A stretch of 64,000 nt of DNA from Streptomyces apocyni (GCF_009739465.1 NZ_WHOM01000035.1:24128-88127); one strand, 5' to 3'. Shown: positions 53,126 to 63,181, counted from the first letter of the stretch. Made by a program: numbers and translations. The notes: generated from the letters alone by a model not told the origin.

Positions 53126-54322
53126 GTGGAACTGACTTTGCTCGGCACCGGTGCCCCCGAAGGCCTGCCCCGTCCCGACTGCCACTGCGCGGCCTGTGCC
53201 AGCGCGCGCGGCGACCGTGCGCGCGCCGCGACGGCGCTGCTCGTGGACGGGGTGCTGTTGCTCGATCTCACCCCGGGCGCCGCCTTCGCCGCCGCCCGCG
53301 CCGGGCACACGCTCAGCGGCGTGGGCCAGGTGCTGCTCTCGCATCCGCACGACGGCCCGGCGCTTGAGCACCCGGCCGGGCTGCCCGCGTCCGCCCGGGT
53401 GCCCGACGGGCGGGAGTTGGCGCTGCTCAGCGGGCACCGGGTGCGGGCGATGGCGATGGACGCGCCGGGCACCGGCTATGAGGTGACGGCGCCAGGTGGG
53501 GAGCGGCTGTTGTATCTGCCGCCCGGGGGCGCGCCCGCCGGGCTCGACCACCCCGGCCCGTACGACATGGTGCTCGCCGACCTCCACGGGCGCCCTGACG
53601 CCCTGGCCCGGCTGCGGGCGGTCGGCGCGGTGACCGCCGCGACCGACCTGATCGCGGTTCACCTGGGCCACGACGCGCCGGTCGGGCCCGAACTGCACCG
53701 CAGGCTCGCGGCCGCGGGCGCCCGCGCGGTGCCGGACGGTACGACGCTGGTGGTGGGCGAGTACCACGCGGTGCCCGATGTGCCGCGCCGCACGCTGGTG
53801 CTCGGCGGCGCGCGTTCGGGGAAGTCCGTGGAGGCCGAGCGGCGGCTCGAGTCGTTCCCTGGTGTGGTGTACGTGGCGACGGGTGGCAGTCGGTCAGGCG
53901 ACGCGGACTGGGCGGCCCGGGTGGCCGCGCACCGCGAACGCCGTCCGGGCGCCTGGCGTACCGAGGAGACCTGCGACCTGGTGCCGCTGCTCGAGGCGGA
54001 CGGGCCCGCGCTGCTCATCGACTGTCTGTCGCTGTGGCTGACCGACGCGATGGACCAGGTGGCGGCCTGGGATGACGCCAAGTGGGCGGCGGGCGGCAGC
54101 CGTGCGCTGCACGAGCGGGTCGACGCGTTGGCCGAGGCGGTACGGCAGACGTCGCGCACCGTCGTCGCGGTGTCGAACGAGGTCGGCTCGGGGGTGGTGC
54201 CCGCGACGGCGTCCGGACGCCGGTTCCGCGACGAACTGGGGCGGCTGAACGCCGCGTTCGCCGCCGAGTGCGAGCAGGTACTGCTGGTCGTGGCGGGGCA
54301 GCCGCTGGTGCTGCGCGGCTGA
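53126..54322 (+). CDS. cobU: Fusion of a degenerate metallo-beta-lactamase domain with adenosylcobinamide kinase/guanylyltransferase
   Basis: 398 aa. Residues 1-210 resemble a metallo-beta-lactamase fold with a CHCAAC cluster, but the zinc motif HxHxDH is reduced to SHPHDGPALEH. Residues 222-398 are CobU, with P-loop LGGARSGKS (227-234), VATGG, and SNEVGSGVVP. It phosphorylates adenosylcobinamide and then adds GMP, a step before the nucleotide loop is attached. I chose GTG at 53126 because GGGAGG is 9 nt upstream. Confidence 0.9.
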   Translation: MELTLLGTGAPEGLPRPDCHCAACASARGDRARAATALLVDGVLLLDLTPGAAFAAARAGHTLSGVGQVLLSHPHDGPALEHPAGLPASARVPDGRELALLSGHRVRAMAMDAPGTGYEVTAPGGERLLYLPPGGAPAGLDHPGPYDMVLADLHGRPDALARLRAVGAVTAATDLIAVHLGHDAPVGPELHRRLAAAGARAVPDGTTLVVGEYHAVPDVPRRTLVLGGARSGKSVEAERRLESFPGVVYVATGGSRSGDADWAARVAAHRERRPGAWRTEETCDLVPLLEADGPALLIDCLSLWLTDAMDQVAAWDDAKWAAGGSRALHERVDALAEAVRQTSRTVVAVSNEVGSGVVPATASGRRFRDELGRLNAAFAAECEQVLLVVAGQPLVLRG

Positions 54323-54392
54323 CGGACACACGTACGGCCGCCCGGATGCCCGGCCCTCTGCCGGATCGATCCTTCCCGGTACTGTTCGGCGA

Positions 54393-55487
54393 ATGAGCTC
54401 GCTGAATCTCGACGACTTCTCCGACCTGATCGAGCGCCCCGACGGCGGGGTGCGCCGCGACGCCGAAGAGCGCAGGGAACGCCTGGCCGTGCCGCCCGGC
54501 TCGCTTGGCCGCCTCGACGAGTTGGGCGAGTGGCTCGCCGCCGCGCAGTCCTCGGTACCGGTGAAGCCGATCACGCGGCCGCGGGTCGTGCTGTTCGCCG
54601 GGGACCACGGGATCGCACAGCTCGGTGTGTCGGCCCGCCCCGCGGGTGGGGCGCGGGACTTGGTGCGGGCGGTGCTGGCGGGTGGCAGTCCGGTCGCGGT
54701 GCTGGCCCGGGGTAGTGAGGTGCCGGTACGGGTCGTGGACATGGCGCTGGACTGCGATCCGGCCGAGCTGCCCGATGACGTCGTACGCCATCGGGTACGG
54801 CGCGGATCGGGCCGTATCGACATCGAGGACGCGCTGACCGCCGATGAGGCGGAGCAGGCGTTCCGGGCGGGGATGGCGGTCGCGGACGAGGAGGCGGACT
54901 CCGGTACCGACCTGGTCGTACTCGGCGATCTCAGCGTCGGCGGTACGACCGTTGCGGCCACGCTGGTCGCGGCGCTGTGCGGGACCGACGCGTCGGTGGT
55001 GACCGGGCGCGGCGGGCAGCACATCGACGACCTGACCTGGATGCGCAAGTGTGCGGCGGTACGGGACGCGTTGCGCCGGGCCCGGCCGGTGCTCGGTGAC
55101 CAGCTGGAGCTGCTGCGTACGGTCGGCGGCGCGGATGTCGCGGCCGTCACGGGCTTTCTGCTGCAGAGCGCGGTGCGGCGTACTCCGGTGATCCTGGACG
55201 GGGTGGTCTCCGCGGCCTGTGCGCTGGTGGCGCAGCGGGTCGCCTTCCGGGCCCCGGACTGGTGGCTGGCCGGGCAGGCCAGCGGGGAGCCCGCCCAGGC
55301 GAAGGCACTGGACCGGCTGGCTCTCGACCCGCTGCTGGAGCAGGGGGTGACGGTGGGTGAGGGAACGGGCGCGATGCTCGCGCTGCCGATGGTGCGCTCG
55401 GCGGCGTTGCTGGCAGCGGAGCTGCCAGAGGCGCCGGAGGCGGCGGAGGCGGCAGCGGCGCCAGAGCTGACCGCCGAGGCCGAGTGA
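54393..55487 (+). CDS. cobT: Nicotinate-nucleotide--dimethylbenzimidazole phosphoribosyltransferase
   Basis: 364 aa. GDHGIAQLGVSARP and the catalytic Glu in GVTVGEGTGAML are diagnostic. It makes alpha-ribazole phosphate, the lower ligand of cobalamin. It is 70 bp after cobU and in the same pathway. The C-terminus is Ala/Glu low complexity. No cobalamin riboswitch is visible near these genes. Confidence 0.95.
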   Translation: MSSLNLDDFSDLIERPDGGVRRDAEERRERLAVPPGSLGRLDELGEWLAAAQSSVPVKPITRPRVVLFAGDHGIAQLGVSARPAGGARDLVRAVLAGGSPVAVLARGSEVPVRVVDMALDCDPAELPDDVVRHRVRRGSGRIDIEDALTADEAEQAFRAGMAVADEEADSGTDLVVLGDLSVGGTTVAATLVAALCGTDASVVTGRGGQHIDDLTWMRKCAAVRDALRRARPVLGDQLELLRTVGGADVAAVTGFLLQSAVRRTPVILDGVVSAACALVAQRVAFRAPDWWLAGQASGEPAQAKALDRLALDPLLEQGVTVGEGTGAMLALPMVRSAALLAAELPEAPEAAEAAAAPELTAEAE

Positions 55488-55562
55488 CCGTACCGGACCC
55501 ATACCTGACCATACTGGCGGCCTCCTCCCCCCACCCGCCGGTATGCCCCATAAGATCCCGCC

Positions 55563-56246
55563 ATGATCACATTGCGCCGCCTGGCCAGCGCCGAGTGGGG
55601 CCCGCTCTACCGCACCGTCCGCGACGCCCTCGCCGCCAGGAGGTGGCGGGCGATCCCGCTCACCCTCGCCGCCATCTGCCTGACCTCGCTCGCGCAGTAC
55701 ACCCAGAACCAGAGCTGGGGCTACCAGTTCGTCCAGAACCTCGGCTCCGTCCGAGCCGACGACCCGCTGTGGCTCGGCCTCCTGCGCACCCCGCTCTCCC
55801 TCTTCGTGCCCGCCCTGGACCTCCCGGTGTGGGGCGCGCTCGCGCAGATCCTGCTGGTCTTCGGGATCGCCGAGATCTGTCTCGGCCGGTGGCGCACGCT
55901 CGCCGTCGCCTACGGCGCCACCCTGGCGGGCACGCTCTACGCGCGCGTGGGCGTCGCTCTCGGCCCGGACCACCCGCTCGGACTGCCCGCGTCGGACGCG
56001 CGGGTGGTGGACACCGGCCCGTCGGCCGCCGTGGTCGGGCTCGCGGTCTTCGTCTGCTGGCGCTATCGGGCGTACGTCACCGGGGCGCTGGTGATCGCGG
56101 TGATGGTCGTCGAGGTGCTGGTCAAGGACAACCTCGCGGGCCGCGAGCACCTGGCGGCGATCGCGGCGGTACTGGTGGTGTGCGCGGCGGTAGCCGTACG
56201 GGAACGGCGTGCGGCCGCACAGGTCAGTGAGAGTCCCGGCGGGTGA
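55563..56246 (+). CDS. Rhomboid-like polytopic membrane protein (probably inactive)
   Basis: 227 aa with about six helices. The layout is rhomboid-like, with DTGPSAAVVGLAVF at the active-Ser position, where active rhomboids have GxSG; here it is GPSA. A His appears in GREHLAAIAAV. It may be a pseudoprotease or bind membrane segments without cleavage. It sits inside the cobalamin region and overlaps the next convergent gene by 23 bp. Confidence 0.75.
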   Translation: MITLRRLASAEWGPLYRTVRDALAARRWRAIPLTLAAICLTSLAQYTQNQSWGYQFVQNLGSVRADDPLWLGLLRTPLSLFVPALDLPVWGALAQILLVFGIAEICLGRWRTLAVAYGATLAGTLYARVGVALGPDHPLGLPASDARVVDTGPSAAVVGLAVFVCWRYRAYVTGALVIAVMVVEVLVKDNLAGREHLAAIAAVLVVCAAVAVRERRAAAQVSESPGG

Positions 56247-57054
56247 CCGACGTGGGGCCTGAGGCGGGGTCTGCGGCAGGGCCTGGGTCAGGACCCGGGG
56301 CCTGACCCGGGTCGGGACCCGGGTCGGGCCTGCCGCCGATCAGGTCCTCCAGCTTGCGCCGCGGCCCCGCCCAGCGCCGATCGTGGTGGTACGCGCGCAA
56401 CCCCGCCCTAGCCCGGGCCCGCGGGCGGCGGCCGTAGAACATCTTCGCCCACGGCGACCCCGGCCTGGCCAGCCGCACCGCGCCGAAGAGCGCCACGAAC
56501 GGCACCACCACACCGATCAGCGCCATCCGCGCCTTGCCCTTGCCCAGGGCGATCAGGGCGAGACAGAAGTTCGTGGCCGTGTTCATCACGACCAGTCCAC
56601 GACTCTGCCGTTCCTGCTCGGTCAGGTCGTTGACGCCAAAGGGCAGGAAGCCAGCGAGCACCAGCACCACCACCGCCGCCGTGAGGACGACGACCTCGAC
56701 GCTCTGCCGTCCCTGCTCGCTCCAGTAGACGTCGTCGAGATGCAGGACCAGCGCGAACTCGTCGAGCACCAGCCCCGCCCCGAGGCCGAAGAGCACCGCC
56801 GAGATCATCGAGGCGATGCTCTGCCGTCCGCTGGCCACCGCTCCGAAGCCGCCGATGACCACCAGGACGACGCCCGGCACCACATGGTGGATGTGCAGGC
56901 CGCCGGGGCTGATGTTCCTGAACGGCCCCTTGCCCGCCCGGATGAGCCGGGTGACGGTCCGGGTGGCCAGGAAGGAGCCGACGAACGACAGCAGCGCGAG
57001 GAGCAGCGGCAGCTTCCCCGGCTCGATGATGTTGCGGTACCACCAGTCACCCAT
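56224..57054 (-). CDS. Polytopic membrane protein with conserved His/Asp motifs
   Basis: 276 aa with five to six helices. GGLHIHHVVPG near residue 55 and DEFALVLHLDDVYW near 100 contain His/Asp/Glu residues placed like metal ligands, facing the same side as predicted helices. The C-terminus (DPGPDPGQAPGPDPG) is low complexity. The start ATG at 57054 has GGGAG 8 nt upstream, preferred over a start 33 nt earlier. I do not recognise its function. Confidence 0.83.
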   Translation of the reverse strand: MGDWWYRNIIEPGKLPLLLALLSFVGSFLATRTVTRLIRAGKGPFRNISPGGLHIHHVVPGVVLVVIGGFGAVASGRQSIASMISAVLFGLGAGLVLDEFALVLHLDDVYWSEQGRQSVEVVVLTAAVVVLVLAGFLPFGVNDLTEQERQSRGLVVMNTATNFCLALIALGKGKARMALIGVVVPFVALFGAVRLARPGSPWAKMFYGRRPRARARAGLRAYHHDRRWAGPRRKLEDLIGGRPDPGPDPGQAPGPDPGPAADPASGPTSVTRRDSH

Positions 57055-57122
57055 ACGCTGCACTCCCGTTATGTGCGGTATGCGCAATTTACCGGGTCGG
57101 AGGCCGGGATAGCCTGCGCGGA

Positions 57123-57929
57123 ATGACCGCCACGCCCCCCTCCCCCGCCACCGCCGCGTCCCTCGGCGACGGACTGCGCTTCGCCTTCGGCACCCTCACC
57201 GTCCTGCCCGTCACAGTGACCCGGTGGGACCGCCAGGCGGCCCGTACCGGCATGCTGTGCGCCCCGCTCGCGGGCCTCACCGTGGGACTCGCCTCCGCCG
57301 CGCTCGGCGCGGCGCTGCTGCTCCTGGGCACCGGACCGCTGCTCGCGGCGGTCGGCAGTGCCGCGGTGCCCGCGGCGCTGACCCGTGGTTTGCACCTGGA
57401 CGGCCTCGCCGACACGGCGGACGGTCTCGGCAGCGGCAAGCCCGCCGCGGACGCCCTGCAGATCATGAAGCGCTCCGACATCGGCCCGTTCGGCGTCGTC
57501 ACCCTGCTGTTCGTGCTGCTCGCCCAAGTAGCGGTGCTCGCCCAGGCGTACGAGGCGGGCTGGGCCCACGGCGCCCTGGTGGCCGTGATCGCGGCGACCG
57601 CGGCCCGTACCGCCCTGACCCTCGCCTCCCGTGCCGGGGTACCGGCCGCCCGCCCTGAGGGGCTCGGCGCCGCGGTCGCCGGGACCGTGCCGGTGCGGGC
57701 CGCGCTGCTGGTGCTCGCGGTCGTCACGGTGGCAGCCGCTGGCACGGGGGCCGCCTTCGGGACATACGAGCTGGTCCGCTGCGGACTCGCGGTCCTGGCC
57801 GCGGTGGCCGCCGCCGAGCTGCTGCTGCGGCACTGCACGCGGCGCTTCGGGGGTGTCACCGGCGATGTGTTCGGGGCGCTCGCCGAAACCGCGGCTACCG
57901 CCGCCCTCGTCGTACTCGCGACAGGCTGA
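57123..57929 (+). CDS. cobS: Adenosylcobinamide-GDP ribazoletransferase (cobalamin synthase)
   Basis: 268 aa membrane enzyme joining adenosylcobinamide-GDP and alpha-ribazole to give adenosylcobalamin. The DGLADTADGLGSG motif and the C-terminal RRFGGVTGDVFGA are family hallmarks, with several hydrophobic helices. It completes cobU-cobT-cobS in this window, although two genes intervene. A TAGCCT -10-like box lies about 9 nt before the ATG, so it may be leaderless. Confidence 0.95.
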   Translation: MTATPPSPATAASLGDGLRFAFGTLTVLPVTVTRWDRQAARTGMLCAPLAGLTVGLASAALGAALLLLGTGPLLAAVGSAAVPAALTRGLHLDGLADTADGLGSGKPAADALQIMKRSDIGPFGVVTLLFVLLAQVAVLAQAYEAGWAHGALVAVIAATAARTALTLASRAGVPAARPEGLGAAVAGTVPVRAALLVLAVVTVAAAGTGAAFGTYELVRCGLAVLAAVAAAELLLRHCTRRFGGVTGDVFGALAETAATAALVVLATG

Positions 57930-58006
57930 CGGGCGTAGGCTCGCCAGGGACCTGGGGGCACCAACCCAAAAGCCCGCAAAAACAACGAAAGAGAGACCTC
58001 ACCACC

Positions 58007-59575
58007 GTGACTGCTCTGACTCACAGCACCTCCGCCGCGGCCGGCCTGCGCGCCGACGCGATCGTGGTCGGTGTCGCGAAGGGCGCCAAGGGACCGGTGC
58101 TCGCGCCGGGTGCCGAGGGCGTGGACAAGGCGTTCGACGGAAAGCTCGCCTCCGTCCTGGAGACGCTCGGCGCCTCGGGCGGCGAGGGCGAGGTGACGAA
58201 GCTGCCCTCGCCCGCGGGCCTGAAGGCCCCGGTCGTACTCGCGGTCGGGCTCGGCGCGGTTCCGGAGAAGGACGAGACCTACGGCACGGACGAGCTGCGC
58301 CGCGCGGCGGGCGCCGCCGCCCGCGCGCTGGCCGGTGTCAAGAAGGCCGCGTTCGCCCTGCCCGTGGACGAGCCCGCTGACGTCGAGGCGATCGCCGAGG
58401 GCGCCGCGCTGGGCGGGTACTCCTTCGACGCCTACAAGGACAACGGCAACGGCAAGAGCGACGCCGACGCCAAGGGCAAGGGCGGCAAGAAGGCCAAGGA
58501 CGGCAAGGACGCCAAGGGCCCGCTCGGCGAGGCCGTCCTGCTCGGCGGCAAGCCGCGCGACAAGGCCTTCAAGGCCGCCGTGGCGCGCGCCACCGCGGTC
58601 ACCGAGGAGATGAACCGCTGCCGCGACCTGGTCAACACCCCGCCGAACGACCTCTACCCGGAGGCCTTCGCCGCGGTCGCGCAGGCCGCGGGCAAGGAGC
58701 ACGGCATCAAGGTGCAGGTCCTCGACGAGAAGGCGCTCACCAAGGGCGGCTACGGCGGCATCCTCGGCGTCGGCGCCGGTTCCGAAGCGCCGCCGCGCCT
58801 GGTGAAGCTCTCGTACACGCACGCCAAGGCCAAGAAGCACCTGGCGCTGGTCGGCAAGGGCATCACCTACGACTCGGGCGGCATCTCGCTCAAGCCCGCC
58901 GGGCACAACGAGACGATGAAGTGCGACATGAGCGGTGCCGCCGCCGTGTTCGCGGCCGTCGTCGCGATCGCCCGCCTCGGCGTCGAGGTGAACGTCACCG
59001 GGTGGCTGGCGCTCGCCGAGAACATGCCGTCCGGTTCCGCGACCCGCCCGGGCGACGTGCTGCGGATGTACAGCGGCAAGACCGTCGAGGTCCTGAACAC
59101 CGACGCCGAGGGCCGCCTGGTGCTGGCCGACGCGCTGACCAAGGCCTCCGAGGACAAGCCGGACGCGATCGTCGACGTGGCGACGCTGACCGGCGCCATG
59201 GTGATGGCGCTCGGCAACCGCACCTTCGGCGTCATGGCCAACGACGACGCCTTCCGTACGTCGATCCACGAGATCGCCGAGGAGGTCGGCGAGCCGTCCT
59301 GGCCGATGCCGCTCCCGTCCCACCTGGTCAAGGGCATGGAGTCGCCGACCGCCGACATCGCCAACATGGGCGAGCGGATGGGTGGCGGTCTGGTCGCCGG
59401 GCTGTTCCTCAAGGAGTTCATCGGCGAGGGCATCACCTGGGCCCACCTGGACATCGCGGGCCCGGCCTTCCACGAGGGCGCCCCGTTCGGCTACACGCCC
59501 AAGGGCGGCACCGGCTCCGCCGTCCGTACCCTGGTGCGGCTCGCCGAGCGCACCGCCGCGGGCGACCTGGGCTGA
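58007..59575 (+). CDS. pepA: Leucyl aminopeptidase (M17 family)
   Basis: 522 aa dimetal aminopeptidase. The signature NTDAEGRLVLADAL and GKGITYDSGGISLKP hold metal ligands and the catalytic Lys/Arg. A Lys/Gly-rich insert (KSDADAKGKGGKKAKDGK, about 145-165) in the N-terminal domain is unusual. It processes peptides in the cytosol. GTG start at 58007. It is followed by a strong terminator. Confidence 0.95.
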   Translation: MTALTHSTSAAAGLRADAIVVGVAKGAKGPVLAPGAEGVDKAFDGKLASVLETLGASGGEGEVTKLPSPAGLKAPVVLAVGLGAVPEKDETYGTDELRRAAGAAARALAGVKKAAFALPVDEPADVEAIAEGAALGGYSFDAYKDNGNGKSDADAKGKGGKKAKDGKDAKGPLGEAVLLGGKPRDKAFKAAVARATAVTEEMNRCRDLVNTPPNDLYPEAFAAVAQAAGKEHGIKVQVLDEKALTKGGYGGILGVGAGSEAPPRLVKLSYTHAKAKKHLALVGKGITYDSGGISLKPAGHNETMKCDMSGAAAVFAAVVAIARLGVEVNVTGWLALAENMPSGSATRPGDVLRMYSGKTVEVLNTDAEGRLVLADALTKASEDKPDAIVDVATLTGAMVMALGNRTFGVMANDDAFRTSIHEIAEEVGEPSWPMPLPSHLVKGMESPTADIANMGERMGGGLVAGLFLKEFIGEGITWAHLDIAGPAFHEGAPFGYTPKGGTGSAVRTLVRLAERTAAGDLG

Positions 59576-59591
59576 GTCCGCCGTCTCGTAC

Positions 59592-59624
59592 CCGCGGCCC
59601 CGGGTCCTGTGCCCGGGGCCGCGG
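59592..59624 (+). terminator. Terminator downstream of pepA
   Basis: A 13-bp perfect stem CCGCGGCCCCGGG/CCCGGGGCCGCGG with a 7-nt loop, followed by TTTCGCC. Confidence 0.85.
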
Positions 59625-59862
59625 TTTCGCCGGTTTCGCCGTCGACGAAATTCGCACGCGCACCCGCGGCCCTGACCTCACCGGCGGTGGAGACACCCGT
59701 CTCATCCACGGGCCCGACGTCTCGTCCCGTGCGGACAAGTGCAAAGATGGGTTCTCGGCAGGACAGGGCCCCCACCAAAGGGCCGAAGGACAAGCGGCCG
59801 AATACCAGCCGCCGAGCGGTCGTCAAGACCGCCGACCGGCGCACATGCATGGAGGACGTGAC

Positions 59863-61251
59863 GTGGCGAACGACGCCAGCACCGTTTTCGACCTAGTGAT
59901 CCTCGGCGGCGGTAGCGGCGGTTACGCCGCGGCGCTGCGCGCTTCGCAGCTGGGTCTGGACGTCGCCCTGATCGAAAAGGGCAAGATGGGCGGCACCTGC
60001 CTGCACAACGGCTGCATCCCCACGAAGGCGCTGCTGCACGCGGGTGAGGTCGCCGACCAGGCCCGCGAGAGCGAGCAGTTCGGCGTCAAGGCCAGCTTCG
60101 ACGGCATCGACATGGCGGCCGTCCACAAGTACAAGGACGACGTGGTCACCGGCCTGTTCAAGGGCCTGACGGGGCTGCTCGCCTCGCGCAAGGTGACCAT
60201 CATCGAGGGTGAGGGCCGACTGTCCTCGCCCACCTCCGTCGATGTGAACGGCCAGCGTGTCCAGGGCCGTCACATCCTCCTCGCCACCGGCTCCGTGCCG
60301 CGCTCGCTGCCCGGCCTGGAGATCGACGGAAACCGCATCATCTCCTCGGACCACGCGCTGGTCCTGGACCGCGTCCCGCAGTCCGCGATCGTGCTGGGCG
60401 GCGGCGTCATCGGCGTCGAGTTCGCCTCCGCGTGGAAGTCCTTCGGCTCCGAGGTCACGGTGATCGAGGGCCTCAAGCACCTGGTGCCGGCCGAGGACGA
60501 GAACTCCTCCAAGCTCCTGGAGCGCGCGTTCCGCAAGCGCGGGATCAAGTTCAACCTGGGCACCTTCTTCGAGAAGGCGGAGTACACCGAGAACGGTGTG
60601 CGCGTCACCCTCGCCGACGGCAAGACCTTCGAGGCCGAGGTGCTGCTGGTCGCGATCGGCCGTGGCCCGGTCTCGGCCGGTCTCGGCTACGAGGAGCAGG
60701 GCGTCGCGATGGACCGCGGGTTCGTCCTGGTCGACGAGTACATGCAGACCAACGTGCCGACCATCTCGGCCGTCGGCGACCTCGTCCCGACCCTCCAGCT
60801 CGCGCACGTCGGCTTCGCCGAGGGCATCCTGGTAGCGGAGCGGCTGGCCGGTCTCAAGACCGTGCCGATCGACTACGACGGTGTGCCGAAGGTGACGTAC
60901 TGCCACCCGGAGGTCGCCTCGGTCGGCCTCAGCGAGGCCAAGGCCAAGGAGGTCTACGGTGCGGACAAGGTCGTCGCGCTGAAGTTCAACCTCGGTGGCA
61001 ACGGCAAGAGCAGGATCCTGAAGACCCAGGGCGAGATCAAGCTCGTCCAGGTCAAGGACGGCGCTGTGGTCGGTGTCCACATGGTCGGCGACCGCATGGG
61101 TGAGCAGATCGGCGAGGCGCAGCTCATTTACAACTGGGAGGCGCTGCCCGCCGAGGTCGCACAGCTCATCCACGCGCACCCGACGCAGAACGAGGCGCTC
61201 GGCGAGGCGCACCTGGCGCTGGCCGGGAAGCCGCTGCACGCGCACGACTAG
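59863..61251 (+). CDS. lpd: Dihydrolipoyl dehydrogenase (E3)
   Basis: 462 aa flavoprotein. FAD-binding GGGSGGYAAA at the N-terminus, redox cysteines 46 and 51 in GGTCLHNGCIPT, NAD-binding GGGVIGVEFAS and the C-terminal active-site HPTQNE are complete. It reoxidises the dihydrolipoyl groups of E2 proteins. GTG at 59863 has GGAGG 7 nt upstream. It precedes sucB by 60 bp, forming an E3-E2 operon without E1. Confidence 0.96.
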   Translation: MANDASTVFDLVILGGGSGGYAAALRASQLGLDVALIEKGKMGGTCLHNGCIPTKALLHAGEVADQARESEQFGVKASFDGIDMAAVHKYKDDVVTGLFKGLTGLLASRKVTIIEGEGRLSSPTSVDVNGQRVQGRHILLATGSVPRSLPGLEIDGNRIISSDHALVLDRVPQSAIVLGGGVIGVEFASAWKSFGSEVTVIEGLKHLVPAEDENSSKLLERAFRKRGIKFNLGTFFEKAEYTENGVRVTLADGKTFEAEVLLVAIGRGPVSAGLGYEEQGVAMDRGFVLVDEYMQTNVPTISAVGDLVPTLQLAHVGFAEGILVAERLAGLKTVPIDYDGVPKVTYCHPEVASVGLSEAKAKEVYGADKVVALKFNLGGNGKSRILKTQGEIKLVQVKDGAVVGVHMVGDRMGEQIGEAQLIYNWEALPAEVAQLIHAHPTQNEALGEAHLALAGKPLHAHD

Positions 61252-61311
61252 TCCGTGTTCTCGCAAGAGCGCACCCCCTGCCACATAAGTTCGTAAGGAG
61301 CAACCGAAACC

Positions 61312-63129
61312 ATGGCGGTTTCCGTAACCCTGCCGGCGCTCGGCGAGAGCGTGACCGAAGGCACCGTCACCCGTTGGCTGAAGGCCGAGGGTGAGCGTGT
61401 GGAGGCCGACGAGCCGCTGCTCGAGGTGTCCACGGACAAGGTCGACACCGAGATCCCGGCCCCCGCGGCCGGTGTCCTCGCGTCCATCAAGGTCGCCGAG
61501 GACGAGACGGTCGAGGTCGGCGCCGAGCTGGCCATCATCGACGACGGCAGTGGCGCCCCCGCCGCTGCCGAGGCCGCCGAGGCCCCCGCGGCTCAGGCCG
61601 CACCCGCCGAGGCCCCTGCGGCCGAGGCTCCCGCCGCTGAGGCGCCCGCCGCCGAAGCCCCCGCGGCTCCGGCTCAGGACAGCGCCGCCCAGGCCGCTCC
61701 GGCCGGTGGTGCCAGCGGTACCGACGTCACGCTGCCCGCGCTGGGCGAGTCGGTCACCGAGGGCACCGTGACCCGTTGGCTCAAGGAGGTCGGTGAGTCG
61801 GTCGAGGCCGACGAGCCGCTGCTTGAGGTCTCCACCGACAAGGTCGACACCGAGATCCCGGCGCCCGCCTCTGGCGTGCTCCTGGAGATCGTGGTCGGCG
61901 AGGACGAGACGGCTGAGGTCGGCGCCAAGCTGGCCGTCATCGGTGCCGAGGGTGCCGCTCCGGCCGCTGCTCCGGCTCCGGCCGCCCCGGCCCCCGCCGC
62001 CGCTGAGGCCCCGGCCGCTGCCGCTGCCGCTCCGGCTCCGGCTCCGGCTGCCGCTGAGGCTCCCGCCCCGGCTGCCCCTGCGGCTCCCGCTGCCCCGGCC
62101 GCTCCGGCTCCGGCCGCGCCTGCTGCTCCGGCTCCGGCTCCGGCCGCGCCTGCCGCTCAGGCTCCGGCTGCTCCGGCTCCGGCCGCCGCTGACGCCGAAG
62201 GCGCGTACGTCACCCCGCTGGTCCGTAAGCTGGCCGCCGAGCACGGCGTCGCGCTCTCGGCCGTCAAGGGCACCGGCGTCGGCGGGCGTATCCGCAAGCA
62301 GGACGTCATCGCCGCCGCCGAGGCCGCGAAGGCCGCGGCTCCGGCCCCGGCCGCCGCTGCCGCCCCGGCCGCCGCGTCGAAGGCCCCGGCGCTCGAGGTC
62401 TCCCCGCTGCGCGGTCAGACCGTCAAGATGACCCGGATGCGCAAGGTCATCGGCGACAACATGATGAAGGCCCTGCACGGCCAGGCCCAGCTGACCTCGG
62501 TCGTCGAGGTCGACATCACCAAGCTGATGAAGCTGCGCGCCCAGGCCAAGGACGCCTTCGCCGCCCGTGAGGGCGTCAAGCTGTCCCCGATGCCGTTCTT
62601 CGTCAAGGCCGCGGCCCAGGCGCTGAAGGCCCACCCGGTCGTCAACGCCCGGATCAACGAGGACGAGGGCACGATCACCTACTTCGACACCGAGAACATC
62701 GGTATCGCGGTGGACTCCGAGAAGGGCCTGATGACCCCGGTCATCAAGGGTGCGGGCGACCTCAACCTGGCCGGTATCTCCAAGAAGACCGCGGAGCTCG
62801 CGGGCGCTGTGCGCGCCAGCAAGATCACCCCGGACGACCTGGCCGGTGCCACCTTCACGATCAGCAACACCGGCTCGCGCGGTGCGCTGTTCGACACCAT
62901 CATCGTGCCGCCGAACCAGGTCGCCATCCTGGGTATCGGTGCCACCGTGAAGCGCCCCATGGTCATCAACCACCCGGACCTGGGTGAGACCATCGCGATC
63001 CGCGACATGACGTACGTCGCGCTCTCCTACGACCACCGTCTGGTGGACGGCGCCGACGCCGCCCGCTACCTGACGACGGTCAAGGCGATCCTGGAGGCGG
63101 GCGAGTTCGAGGTCGAGCTCGGCCTGTAA
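61312..63129 (+). CDS. sucB: 2-oxo acid dehydrogenase E2 (dihydrolipoamide acyltransferase, SucB-like)
   Basis: 605 aa. Two lipoyl domains (about 1-78 and 135-215), each with lipoyl Lys in [13 protein letters not shown] (first at Lys43), are joined by Ala/Pro/Glu-rich linkers. A peripheral E3/E1-binding domain ([15 protein letters not shown]) follows, then the catalytic domain with His575 in [11 protein letters not shown]. Annotated as 2-oxoglutarate or pyruvate dehydrogenase E2; substrate cannot be fixed from sequence. It pairs with lpd. Confidence 0.93.
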   Translation: MAVSVTLPALGESVTEGTVTRWLKAEGERVEADEPLLEVSTDKVDTEIPAPAAGVLASIKVAEDETVEVGAELAIIDDGSGAPAAAEAAEAPAAQAAPAEAPAAEAPAAEAPAAEAPAAPAQDSAAQAAPAGGASGTDVTLPALGESVTEGTVTRWLKEVGESVEADEPLLEVSTDKVDTEIPAPASGVLLEIVVGEDETAEVGAKLAVIGAEGAAPAAAPAPAAPAPAAAEAPAAAAAAPAPAPAAAEAPAPAAPAAPAAPAAPAPAAPAAPAPAPAAPAAQAPAAPAPAAADAEGAYVTPLVRKLAAEHGVALSAVKGTGVGGRIRKQDVIAAAEAAKAAAPAPAAAAAPAAASKAPALEVSPLRGQTVKMTRMRKVIGDNMMKALHGQAQLTSVVEVDITKLMKLRAQAKDAFAAREGVKLSPMPFFVKAAAQALKAHPVVNARINEDEGTITYFDTENIGIAVDSEKGLMTPVIKGAGDLNLAGISKKTAELAGAVRASKITPDDLAGATFTISNTGSRGALFDTIIVPPNQVAILGIGATVKRPMVINHPDLGETIAIRDMTYVALSYDHRLVDGADAARYLTTVKAILEAGEFEVELGL

Positions 63130-63151
63130 CGCTCGTCTCATCAGCACGAAT

Positions 63152-63181
63152 GCCCCCGTCCGGACCTGTCCGGGCGGGGGC
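63152..63181 (+). terminator. Terminator downstream of sucB
   Basis: GCCCCCG/CGGGGGC arms with an inner CCGGA/TCCGG pair form a stem of about 13 bp including one G-U. Confidence 0.75.

Noticed and set aside
53046..54392. Cobalamin riboswitch controlling cobU/cobT
   Set aside because: No B12-box sequence (GCCACTG-like) found; spaces before these genes are too short.
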